Below, in pieces: positions 34,804 to 43,700 of a stretch of DNA of 62,203 nt. Below the pieces are notes generated by a model, which had not been told where the DNA came from, ran no database searches, and worked only from the letters and a program-made list of their open reading frames with translations. The DNA lies in NCBI GenBank assembly GCA_910576345.1, contig CAJTIT010000016.1, positions 1 to 62,203 on the forward strand. Reading direction: 5' to 3'. This stretch comes from Erysipelotrichales bacterium. GTDB taxonomy: Bacteria; Bacillota_I; Bacilli_A; Erysipelotrichales; Erysipelotrichaceae. The position numbers were made by a program, and so were the translations under genes. Within the stretch, counting starts at the first letter, position 1. The number at the start of each line of letters is the position of its first letter.

Positions 34804-37368
34804 GTGAAACATTGTAATCAATTTCCAAAAAATCTTACAGTTGAAAGAGAAATAATGTTGAAATCTGATAAACTGCAAGAAGGTCGATTGTTTTTGGATG
34901 AAGTAAACAAGCTGAAACAAGAACATTGGACTGAAAAAGAAATAGCAGCACATTTTCACTTAACGATTAAAGAATTAAGAATGCACAAATCTCAAGCAAA
35001 AAAACAAATAAGGGGATATGAAATTACGTATGCGAAAAAGCTGCGAATCGAAGGAAAGTCCTATCAAGAAATAGCAGATATCATGGGCTATAACAATGAT
35101 TCATCCGTACGTTCATTGCTAAATACTTCAGCAGAAAATAGAATGAATCTGGTAAAAAAAACAGCAGATATTTTAAAAACGCTTGTAGATGAAAAAGGAA
35201 TGATCGAAGTAGGGGCAGGGGTAGAATTAGAAATGAACATATCTAGAAATAGATTTGAGGAAGCGTTATTCCTCCTTAAATCTCAAAAATATTTGGTTTA
35301 CAAGGCAAGAGTCGCACAATTAACAAATCCTAGAAAATATACAACCATAACAGTTCTATGCCCGCCAGGTACAAAATATAAAGAGATTTATCATTTCAAA
35401 AGCATTCATACAGTAGTCGACTATCAACTAAGACAAACAGATGATGCCTATGATGATCATCCATTTATTTATCCAAAAAGCATGGACTCTAAGCGGTTGA
35501 AAATTTGTTATGCTGAAGAAGGTGGACTTCAAAAAGACGGATTGATTGAATTAAGAAGAAATGTTGCGGATTTATCTTTAGGAAACGCGCATTATGCACA
35601 AATTCGTATTTTGGTTGATCATCATTATTATCTAAAAGGTATGGCTGTTTACACTGACCATTTGCCTGATGGTATCGATGTTCTTTTTTATACGAGTAAA
35701 CCTTCCTCTATGAGTATGGAAAATGTTCTTAAACCAATCAAAGAGGATGCGGATAATCCGTTTGGTTCATTGATTAAAGAGCGGGGAGGACAAAGTTTTT
35801 ATATGGATGATAAAGGAAAACAATGTCTTTCATTGATCAACAAGAGATCAGACGAGGGAGATTGGTCACAATGGACAGACAAGCTACCATCTCAATTCCT
35901 TTCCAAACAAAGTCTTACATTGATTCAAACGCAACTAGAAAGGACGATAACGGAACGGAAGAAACAATTGGAAACAATCTGTTCTATCAAGCAGCCAACA
36001 ATAAAAAAACATATGCTTAATAGTTTTGCTGAAGATTGTGATTCTGCTGCTATTCATTTGAAAGCAACTGCACTGCCAGGACAAAAATTTCAAGTATTGC
36101 TGCCGCTTCCTTCATTAAAAGATACGGAAGTGTACGCACCACAGTTTGCAAACATGGAAAAAGTAGCACTTATCCGATTCCCTCATGGAGGCATTTTTGA
36201 AATTCCCATCCTTACTGTAAACAATGAACATGCAGAAGCGAAAGAGCACTATGGTGAATTATCAGACGCAATAGTTATCAATGATAGAGTGGCAAAAGTT
36301 TTATCCGGTGCAGATTTTGACGGTGATTGTGTTATGGTTATTCCCGTAAATGAAAAATTAAAGATTAAACATTCTTCACCATTAAAAGAATTGGAGGGAT
36401 TTGAACCTGAATTCTTATATGGAACAGTAAGGAAGAACGATGGTTATTATAATAAAAAAAACAAAAAAATACATGTAATGAATAATACACAGATAGAAAT
36501 GGGAAAAATTTCAAATTTGATTACGGATATGACTTTGAAAAATGCATCCATTCAAGAAATTGCAAGAGCAGTTCGTCACAGTATGGTTGTTATTGATGCA
36601 GAAAAGCATAAGTTAGATTATAAACAAAGTGCAGTGGATCATAATATTGCGGAACTAAAAAGAAAATATCAAGGAAAAATTGATAAAAACGGAGTCTATC
36701 ATGAAGGAGTTTCTACTCTGCTTTCAAAAGCGAAATCGGATCAGCCAGTATTGAAAAGGCAAGGAGATCCTATTATTGATAAGGAAACAGGAGAACTTCA
36801 TTATAAAGAAGTTAAAGAAGAATATATAGATAAAAAATCTGGAAAGAAAAAATTAAAGATGATGATGAGTACAAAAATGGCTGAAACAAAAAATGCATAT
36901 GAACTATCGTCAGGAACACCAAAGGAAGCATTGTATGCAGAATATGCGAATGCTTGTAAGTCACTGGCGAATCAAGCAAGGAAAGAAATGCTGAAAATAA
37001 AGAAAGAGAAAATTTCAATCGATGTAAAACGCCAATATCGCAGTGAAATCGCATCTTTGCAAAAGAAACTGAAAGAATCACTAAAAAATGCACCGCGTGA
37101 AAGAATCGCGCAAATTGAAGCAAATGCAGAAATCAATATGTTAATAAAAAACTGTCCTGATTTATCAAAAGGAGAATTGTCAAAGCGTAAGCAACAAGCT
37201 TTATTCAAAGCAAGAATGCATTACCATGCCAAAAGGAAAATGATTCAAGTTACAAAATTAGAGTGGCAGGCAATTCAGGCAGGCGCACTCAGTGAAAACA
37301 AATTATCGCAATTGATGCATTTTATCGATATGAATGAATGTAAGGAGCACATGAAAAATGATTGTTAA
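34804..37368 (+). CDS. YonO-like single-subunit DNA-dependent RNA polymerase
   Basis: The protein has 854 residues from GTG 34804, with GGAGGG exactly 7 bases upstream; a longer frame to 34756 lacks one. The N-terminus has two helix-turn-helix-like units (WTEKEIAAHFHLTIKEL and KSYQEIADIMGYNNDSSVRSLL, about 35-105). The core resembles the beta-prime active site: KVALIRFPHGGIFEIPIL, then the catalytic SGADFDGDCVMVIP with DFDGD at 504-508, whose three Asp bind Mg2+. A Lys-rich helical C-terminus follows. This double-psi-barrel type is known from YonO of phage SPbeta (about 900 residues), which transcribes late phage genes. Here it precedes the tail genes on the same strand, so it probably transcribes them. 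Often annotated as RNA-dependent RNA polymerase; that is the alternative reading. Confidence 0.88.
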   Translation: MKHCNQFPKNLTVEREIMLKSDKLQEGRLFLDEVNKLKQEHWTEKEIAAHFHLTIKELRMHKSQAKKQIRGYEITYAKKLRIEGKSYQEIADIMGYNNDSSVRSLLNTSAENRMNLVKKTADILKTLVDEKGMIEVGAGVELEMNISRNRFEEALFLLKSQKYLVYKARVAQLTNPRKYTTITVLCPPGTKYKEIYHFKSIHTVVDYQLRQTDDAYDDHPFIYPKSMDSKRLKICYAEEGGLQKDGLIELRRNVADLSLGNAHYAQIRILVDHHYYLKGMAVYTDHLPDGIDVLFYTSKPSSMSMENVLKPIKEDADNPFGSLIKERGGQSFYMDDKGKQCLSLINKRSDEGDWSQWTDKLPSQFLSKQSLTLIQTQLERTITERKKQLETICSIKQPTIKKHMLNSFAEDCDSAAIHLKATALPGQKFQVLLPLPSLKDTEVYAPQFANMEKVALIRFPHGGIFEIPILTVNNEHAEAKEHYGELSDAIVINDRVAKVLSGADFDGDCVMVIPVNEKLKIKHSSPLKELEGFEPEFLYGTVRKNDGYYNKKNKKIHVMNNTQIEMGKISNLITDMTLKNASIQEIARAVRHSMVVIDAEKHKLDYKQSAVDHNIAELKRKYQGKIDKNGVYHEGVSTLLSKAKSDQPVLKRQGDPIIDKETGELHYKEVKEEYIDKKSGKKKLKMMMSTKMAETKNAYELSSGTPKEALYAEYANACKSLANQARKEMLKIKKEKISIDVKRQYRSEIASLQKKLKESLKNAPRERIAQIEANAEINMLIKNCPDLSKGELSKRKQQALFKARMHYHAKRKMIQVTKLEWQAIQAGALSENKLSQLMHFIDMNECKEHMKNDC

Positions 37369-37452
37369 ATACTGTTTGTTTTTAATTGATTATAAGAAAC
37401 TTACATGAACATAAAATGAAGTCATTATGAATAAAGAAAGAAGGTGATCTAT

Positions 37453-37518
37453 ATGCATTTTATAAAAAATATGTATTTAATTGTTCCGATGAACAAACAT
37501 CCTGTAAAATTTATGTAA
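37453..37518 (+). CDS. Possible 21-residue peptide between polymerase and tail genes
   Basis: ATG 37453 has AAGGTG 6 bases upstream and encodes MHFIKNMYLIVPMNKHPVKF with one more residue. It is short enough to be chance, but the ribosome binding site is good. No known family. Confidence 0.25.
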   Translation: MHFIKNMYLIVPMNKHPVKFM

Positions 37519-37550
37519 TCTAAAAAGACATCTTCGTTTAATGACAAGAA

Positions 37551-37559
37551 TGTTATAAT
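37551..37559 (+). promoter_or_regulatory. Extended -10 promoter before the tail structural genes
   Basis: TGT-TATAAT (37551-37559) is an extended -10 element without a clear -35. Host sigma-A polymerase could start here; the phage-type polymerase may use another, unrecognised sequence in the same 330-base gap (37369-37697). Confidence 0.45.
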
Positions 37560-37641
37560 GGCCGGTCAATGATATGAACTGCACTTTTTGATTACCGTGA
37601 TTTAAATGGATGGAATGTTCAGGTAGACAAGGAGGATGTAA

Positions 37642-37683
37642 ATGGAACAAGAGAAAATTTTCTTTCTTTTCCTTAGGAAATAG
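37642..37683 (+). CDS. Possible 13-residue leader peptide
   Basis: ATG 37642 has AAGGAGG 7 bases upstream and encodes MEQEKIFFLFLRK. Its stop abuts the ribosome binding site of the tail terminator gene, which suggests translational coupling or a leader. Confidence 0.35.
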   Translation: MEQEKIFFLFLRK

Positions 37684-37697
37684 AAGGAGGTGCTGTT

Positions 37698-38033
37698 ATG
37701 AATAATAGACAAGCATTACAGGTAGAATTAGAAAAGCTTTTAGGAAGTTCAAATGTGTTTGATCACTCTACAATGTCTACAGAAATGCAGTATCCGGCAA
37801 TTGTGTATCAAAGACATGGGGTCAATCGCACATTTGCTAACAACACGGTATACGGTCAAAGTTATTTATATGAAATAACAGTGATACACCGTGATTTAGA
37901 TAATGAGATAGTAGAAAAAATGTTACATATGCCCTCATTTACTTTTGATCGGCAATATATAACAAATGATCTCATTTATGATGTATTTATATTAAAATAT
38001 GAAATAGGAGGAAAACAATTATGGCAAAATTAA
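37698..38033 (+). CDS. Tail terminator-like protein, 111 residues
   Basis: This small alpha/beta protein (NNRQALQVELEKLLGSSNVF, then YPAIVYQRHGVNRTFANN and YLYEITVIHRD) stands immediately before the tube gene. That is the canonical position of the siphophage tail terminator/completion protein. AGAAGGAGGTG gives a perfect ribosome binding site. It caps the tail tube and, in phages, joins it to the head. In a tail-only particle it would close the end. Family identity is from shape and order. Confidence 0.65.
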   Translation: MNNRQALQVELEKLLGSSNVFDHSTMSTEMQYPAIVYQRHGVNRTFANNTVYGQSYLYEITVIHRDLDNEIVEKMLHMPSFTFDRQYITNDLIYDVFILKYEIGGKQLWQN

Positions 38034-38686
38034 CATGGGATAATAACGGAGAACGTTTCTATGAAGTGGGCGTAAAACAATGTGCTTTATATGTACAAGC
38101 GGAAGGTGGAACATATCCAAAAGGTGTTGCTTGGAATGGGATCACGACTGTTACGGAAAGTCCGTCTGGTGCAGAAACTACAGCATTATATGCAGATGAT
38201 ATCAAATATTTGAGCATGATGTCTAATGAAGAATTTGGAGCAACCATTGAAGCATATACATACCCGGATGAATTCGCTGTATGCGATGGATCCGCTTCTT
38301 TGGCAAAAGGCGTTACGATTGCACAGCAGCCAAGAAAAACGTTCGGTTTGGCTTATAAAACAAATTTAGGAAATGATGTACAGGGAAATGATTATGGATA
38401 TAAACTCCATTTGATTTATGGAGCCTTGGCAGCTCCATCGGAAAAAGGATATACTACCATTAATGATAGCCCTGAGGCCATCACATTCTCATGGGCAGTC
38501 ACAACAACGCCTGTCAAGGTAGATGGATTCAAACCTACTGCCAGCTTGACGATTGATTCTACAAAAGCAGATGCGACAAAACTTGCAGAACTGGAAGCAA
38601 TTCTTTTTGGTGATGAGTCTGCAGAAGCTAGGCTTCCATTACCAAATGAAGTTGCAGAATTAATGGATGTTCAAGAAGGCAACTAA
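38021..38686 (+). CDS. Major tail (tube) protein
   Basis: The 221-residue protein is of the phi13/TP901-type major tail family: TWDNNGERFYEVGVKQCALY, ITTVTESPSGAETTALYADDIKYL, FGATIEAYTYPDEFAVCDG, then FGLAYKTNLGNDVQGNDYGYKLHLIYG and a C-terminal TPVKVDGFKPTASLTIDST. Subunits stack into hexameric rings forming the tube. It overlaps the preceding gene by 13 bases. A hairpin follows, as is common after highly expressed tube genes. Confidence 0.9.
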   Translation: MAKLTWDNNGERFYEVGVKQCALYVQAEGGTYPKGVAWNGITTVTESPSGAETTALYADDIKYLSMMSNEEFGATIEAYTYPDEFAVCDGSASLAKGVTIAQQPRKTFGLAYKTNLGNDVQGNDYGYKLHLIYGALAAPSEKGYTTINDSPEAITFSWAVTTTPVKVDGFKPTASLTIDSTKADATKLAELEAILFGDESAEARLPLPNEVAELMDVQEGN

Positions 38687-38707
38687 GAGTACGTATGGAT
38701 ATAAAAC

Positions 38708-38746
38708 AAAGGGAGATGCTTGCTGAAACAGTTTGCACTCCCTTTT
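38708..38746 (+). terminator. Attenuator-like hairpin after the tube gene
   Basis: AAAGGGAG-A-TGC pairs with GCA-CTCCCTTT, followed by a short TTTTACTT. Partial termination here would raise tube expression relative to the downstream genes. Confidence 0.6.
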
Positions 38747-38770
38747 ACTTAAAAGAAAAGGAGAACAAAA

Positions 38771-39181
38771 ATGTTAAAAAAGACAATTACATATATGGAT
38801 TATAATGGGGTGGAGAGAACAGAAGATTTTTATTTCAATCTTTCAAAACCTGAATTATTAGAAATGGAACTTGGAACAACGGGTGGATTTAGCGAAATGA
38901 TGAATAAAATTATTGCGGCAAAAGATACTGCATCTTTAATTAAGACATTTAAAGAGCTGATTTTGAAGTCATATGGCGTTAAAAGTGAAGATGGAAAAAG
39001 GTTCATGAAATCAAAAGAACTTTCAGAAGCATTTTCACAGACAGAGGCTTATGTGAATCTTTATATGGAATTATCAACCAATGATCAAGCCGCATCTGCG
39101 TTTGCGAATGGCATCATTCCAAAAGAATTGGCGAAAGCTGCGATAGAACAAACCGCACGAATCGAAAACACGGATGCTTAA
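38771..39181 (+). CDS. Tail assembly chaperone (gpG-like), 136 residues
   Basis: The helical protein starts LKKTITYMDYNGVERTEDFYFNLSKPELLEMELGTTGGFSEM, typical of the Gram-positive tail chaperone placed between tube and tape measure. AAAAGGAG precedes the ATG. It binds the tape measure during tail assembly. Its end overlaps the next gene by 8 bases; the frame relation is +1 (or -2), and no classic -1 slippery heptamer was found. Confidence 0.8.
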   Translation: MLKKTITYMDYNGVERTEDFYFNLSKPELLEMELGTTGGFSEMMNKIIAAKDTASLIKTFKELILKSYGVKSEDGKRFMKSKELSEAFSQTEAYVNLYMELSTNDQAASAFANGIIPKELAKAAIEQTARIENTDA

Positions 39182-39716
39182 AATTCAGATTAACGAAAGT
39201 GAATTGTGGGATGAAAATAAACAGGAGTTTATATTCATTCATGATCATACACTATGTTTAGAACATTCGCTGGTATCTATTTCAAAATGGGAATCGAAAT
39301 GGCATAAGCCGTTTTTATCAAAGGAATCAAAAACGCTGGAAGAAACATTAGATTATATTCGATGCATGACGATTACACAAAATGTAAGACCGGAAGTATA
39401 CCAATGCATAGATTCTGAGCATATTCAGATAATTAATCACTATATTGATAATTCTATGACGGCTACATGGTTTTCAAGTCAAAGGAATCAGGGCGGTAAC
39501 AGGGAACAAGTAACAAGTGAATTGATTTACTACTGGATGGTCGCATTGAATATACCATTTGAATGTCAGAAATGGCATTTAAATCGTTTGTTGACATTAA
39601 TAAAGATTTGCAACATTAAAAATCAGCCGGCAAAAAGAAGAAGTAGAAATGAATTAATGAGTAGGAATGCAGCACTCAATGCAGCAAGAAAGAAACAGCT
39701 TCATTCAAAAGGTTGA
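39174..39716 (+). CDS. Tail assembly chaperone, second protein, 180 residues
   Basis: The motifs KIQINESELWDENKQEF, LEHSLVSISKWESKWHKPFLS and TLEETLDYIRCMTITQNV match a common Firmicute phage protein in the gpGT-equivalent slot, normally annotated as hypothetical or tail chaperone. The C-terminus is basic. The ATG lies inside the end of the previous gene with no clear ribosome binding site, so it is translated by re-initiation or frameshift. Confidence 0.75.
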   Translation: MLKIQINESELWDENKQEFIFIHDHTLCLEHSLVSISKWESKWHKPFLSKESKTLEETLDYIRCMTITQNVRPEVYQCIDSEHIQIINHYIDNSMTATWFSSQRNQGGNREQVTSELIYYWMVALNIPFECQKWHLNRLLTLIKICNIKNQPAKRRSRNELMSRNAALNAARKKQLHSKG

Positions 39717-39731
39717 TAAGGAGGATTTTAA

Positions 39732-40652
39732 ATGAAAATAATGATATTATGCGGACATGGAAATGATATCAATCATTATGATCCGGGTGCAATAGGGTGT
39801 GGATTTGTAGAAGCAAAAGAAACGATCATCTATGGCAATAAAATTGCGGAATTTTTACGTAAATATGCAACTGTTGATGTGTTTGAGGACAATATGTATC
39901 ATTTGCTTTTTGGTAGAAGTGGCAGTTTTGATTTTACACCATATGATTATGTCTTGGAATGTCATCTGAATAGCGCTGAAAATGTTTCTGCACATGGTAC
40001 AGAGATATATGTTACAACAAGTGAAAAAGAAATTACTGTGGAATGCGCAATTATGCGGCGTTTGTCAAAGTATTTTACTTTGCGTGACAATGATGCTGTT
40101 TTTGATGGAGTAAAACGATACAACTGGGGAGTAATCCATGCAATCAAAACACAGGATCAAGTATCATCAGCATTGTTAGAATTATGCTTTATCAGCAATC
40201 AATCCGATATGAATATCTATCAAAATAAGTTAAATGCGATATGTAAAGATATTGCAGAAGGAATTGCAGAGGGATTTCAGCTACGTCAATCCGAAGATAT
40301 AATTGAATTGCCCAAACAACCTGTTATTGCTAAACCTGTACATGGAGAAACTGGAAATTATAAAAAAACAGACGCAGAGATTGCTCAAGAAGTCATCAAT
40401 GGAATTTGGGGAAATGGACAAGTTCGAATTGAAAAATTAAGAAATGCAGGATATGATCCTCATGTGATACAGAAACTGGTAAATGCGCATTATGGTGTAA
40501 GCAGTGTTTCTCATAAAAAAACAATTGATCAGTTAGCACAGGAAGTTATTCATGGAGATTGGGGTAACGGGATGGAGCGAAAGATGAATTTGGAAAAAGC
40601 AGGTTATAATTACAAAGTAATTCAAGTAAGGGTTAATCAATTGTTGTCATAG
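39732..40652 (+). CDS. Amidase_3 endolysin with two Cpl-7 (CW_7) repeats
   Basis: The product has 306 residues. An N-terminal Amidase_3 domain (about 1-185) has ILCGHGNDINHYDPGA (zinc His), a Glu after GCGFVEAKE, LECHLNSAENV (zinc His) and ALLELCFISNQ (catalytic Glu). Two C-terminal repeats follow: IAQEVINGIWGNGQVRIEKL and LAQEVIHGDWGNGMERKMNL, the Cpl-7 type cell-wall-binding motif. It cleaves peptidoglycan and with the holin would release particles. Its place between chaperones and tape measure is unusual; most phages put lysins at the end. AAGGAGG precedes the start. Confidence 0.88.
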   Translation: MKIMILCGHGNDINHYDPGAIGCGFVEAKETIIYGNKIAEFLRKYATVDVFEDNMYHLLFGRSGSFDFTPYDYVLECHLNSAENVSAHGTEIYVTTSEKEITVECAIMRRLSKYFTLRDNDAVFDGVKRYNWGVIHAIKTQDQVSSALLELCFISNQSDMNIYQNKLNAICKDIAEGIAEGFQLRQSEDIIELPKQPVIAKPVHGETGNYKKTDAEIAQEVINGIWGNGQVRIEKLRNAGYDPHVIQKLVNAHYGVSSVSHKKTIDQLAQEVIHGDWGNGMERKMNLEKAGYNYKVIQVRVNQLLS

Positions 40653-40696
40653 TATTTTTTGAAATAAAATATTTAAATTACATTAGGATAAATAGC

Positions 40697-40724
40697 GGCT
40701 GATGTTTTATCAGCCTATTTTTTT
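40697..40724 (+). terminator. Terminator between amidase and tape measure
   Basis: GGCTGAT-GTTTT-ATCAGCC, a perfect 7-bp stem followed by TATTTTTTT. Tape measure transcription must read through it or restart. Confidence 0.8.
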
Positions 40725-40748
40725 ATAAATCGCATGATGGGAGGTAGT

Positions 40749-43700
40749 ATGCGTATGGATAAATTAATGGATAAACAAGTTGCTAAGAAGCAGTTTGATT
40801 CTGCACAATTTGAAAAAAATGTGCAAGCCTCCATGAAGACATTGGATAAATGGAAAAGTTCATTGAATTTAGAGAAAGAAATGAAAGGATTTGCAGAGCT
40901 AACCAGTCTTGCTGATAAGGTTTCTTTTGATAAACTTTCATCCAGTGTTGAACGATTAAGTAAACAGTTTGCAGAAATGGGTGCAATAGAGAAACAGGTA
41001 TCTAAGAATTTTATTCAGTCAATGATACAGTTTATGAATAAAACCCATGCGTTTAATGCTGCATGCAAATCAATGAAAAATATGAATGAGCAGTTTCAAA
41101 GTGAAAACCAAATGAAGTATTCATTTGAATTATTGCCTTTGGTAAACGTAGATGGTGCATGGAAAACATTAGGACAAATGAGTGCCATACTTGGAGGTGT
41201 TACTAGTCTAACAATACTTTATGGAAAAATTGTAGATAAAGATACGTCTCAAAGCATAAAATATACAGGTGATATGTTTAACAACATGTCCGGTGCGGTT
41301 TCTGTCATCTCAGATGCATTAGGACAGCTTTCCGGATTATCAAACAAGGAAATCGAACAAGGTTTACAGAATATGTTCAGCATAGGTATGCTGTTTGGAG
41401 TTTTCATAGGTGTTTCTGCACTTGGTGGAAAGAATACGGATAAAACAGGATCCATGTTCTTGCATATGTCTGAAGCATGTAAGACAATAGGGGAAGCAAT
41501 TCAAATAATAAATGGTTTCTCTATTGGAGATTTAAAAAAAGGTGTAAAAATTATTGCAGGATTTGAAGTTTTGTTTACAGCTATGGTTGCTGTTTCTAAA
41601 ATAGCTGGTGATAATAGTGATAAAGCAGGAAGTATGATGAAGGATATGTCACATGCAATCATGATGATGGTAAACGCAATAGCATTATTAAATCTTATGG
41701 ATGAAGATGACGTCATACGTGGTACAGCGTGCATTGTTTCATTGGGCGCAATGTTTGCTCTATTATTAAGCGTAAGTAGCAATACTGGGAAAAGCACAGG
41801 CACTGTTTTATTGATAGCAGGTGTAGTTGCAGGCTTGGCAGGTATTGTTTATCTTTTGTCAGGATTGCCAGCAGAAAATGCGATTGGGGCTGCTACTGCT
41901 TTATCTGAACTTTTGATTGCGTTCTCACTATCTTTGAAAATTCTTGAAAAAATAGATGGTATGAATGCATATGGATCCATTGTGTTTATGACGGGAATTG
42001 TTGGCGCTTTGGGTGGCATCTTATATCTTCTGCAAGGAATGCCGATGTCTTCCGCAATCGGTGCTGCGACTTCACTGTCAATTTTGTTATTGGCTTTATC
42101 AGGCGCAACTGCAACTTTAAGTAATGTAGATGAAGTATCAATAAAAGCTATTGGGGCTATTGCGGCAATGACATTGGTGATAGGGGCACTTGGTTATATC
42201 TTGTCGCAACTTCAAGAATTACATCCTGAAGCAGCGCTTGGTATTGCAACGTCTTTATCAGAACTCATCCTTGCTTTGTCAGCAGCATGTGTGATATTAG
42301 AAGTAGCAGGTATTGGTGGTACTGCAGTGTTGTATGGAGTTGCAGGATTGATTGCCCTAGTATCTTCTATGGGTTTATTGATGGCAGGTATTGGTGCTTT
42401 GATTGAATGGATTCCAGATCTTCAGAATTTTGTTGAACATGCAATCCCAATTCTTGGATCAATAGGTGAAGGAATAGGTTCATTCTTTGGTGGCTTAGTA
42501 GCTGGCCTTGCGGGAGAAATATTAGAATTAATACCTGCTTTAGGAGAATCATTATCACAATTTGCTGTGAATTTAGAACCATTTCTTGCGATGACAAATA
42601 ATCTTGATTCAGCAAAAATGGCTGGAGTAGAATCATTGGCTAAAGCAATTCTGTGTTTAACAGCAGCCAACTTGATTGATGGCGTTACACGGTTTCTTGG
42701 ATTTGGATCCTCTGACTTAGAATCATTTGGTGGCCAGCTTGGCGCATTTGGCAAAGGTATTGCTAATTTTTCAAAAGAAATTGAAGAAAATGGCGGTATT
42801 GATTCAGAAGCAGTTCAAGCAGCTGCTGATGCAGGTGCAGTCATTGCACAATTGAAAAACAGTCTTCCAAGAGAAGGAGGCTGGTTTGGAACTGTGTTTG
42901 GCAATCAAGATTTAGAGGAATTTGGCAATCAAATGGTTTACTTTGGCGCTGCAGTTTGTCATTTCTCCAATACGATTGAAGAGAATGGTGGAATTAATGA
43001 TAATGCAGTTCAAGCTGCAGCAAATGCTGGGACATTGATTGCAAATCTAAAGAATAGTCTGCCTAAAGAAGGTGGATGGTTTGGTTCTGTATTTGGAGAT
43101 CAAGATTTAATTTCATTTGGTAATCAAATGGTTTATTTTGGCGCTGCAGTTTGCAAATTCTCAAATACAATTGAAGAGAACGGCGGAATAAATCAAGACG
43201 CAGTTCAGGCAGCGGCTAGTGCTGGAATGATCATAGCAAAATTAAAAACAGCATTACCTACTGAAGGTGGCTGGTTTGGGACAGTATTTGGAGAACAAGA
43301 TTTAGCGAAGTTTGGAGAACAAATGGTAAGTTTTGGATCAGCAGTTTGTGATTTTTCCAATACGCTTATGGAAAACGGTGGAATAGATATGAAAGCGGTC
43401 CAAAGTGCAGCGAACGCAGGCGCAATTATTGCGAATCTCCAAGAAAAATTACCTGATGGAGATTCTTGGGTTTCGGATTTTTTCGGAGGAAGTAAAGAAA
43501 GTCTTAGTGATTTTGGTGAGGATTTAAAAGCGTTTGGCGTGGGAATTGTAGAATTTTCTAATATCGCGGCTGATATTCAATTTGAGTCAGCAATTCATGC
43601 ACTTGATTTTGCAAGGCAGATGATTGATTTTGTGAATTTGCTCAACGAAGATAGTTTTGATATCGGCATTTTAGATAGCTTTGATATCAGTGCACTGGGA

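Noticed and set aside
39147-39181. Programmed -1 frameshift joining the two tail chaperones
   Set aside because: The second frame is +1/-2 relative to the first, the overlap open in both frames is only about 33 bases, and no slippery heptamer was seen. Re-initiation at the overlapping ATG is simpler.
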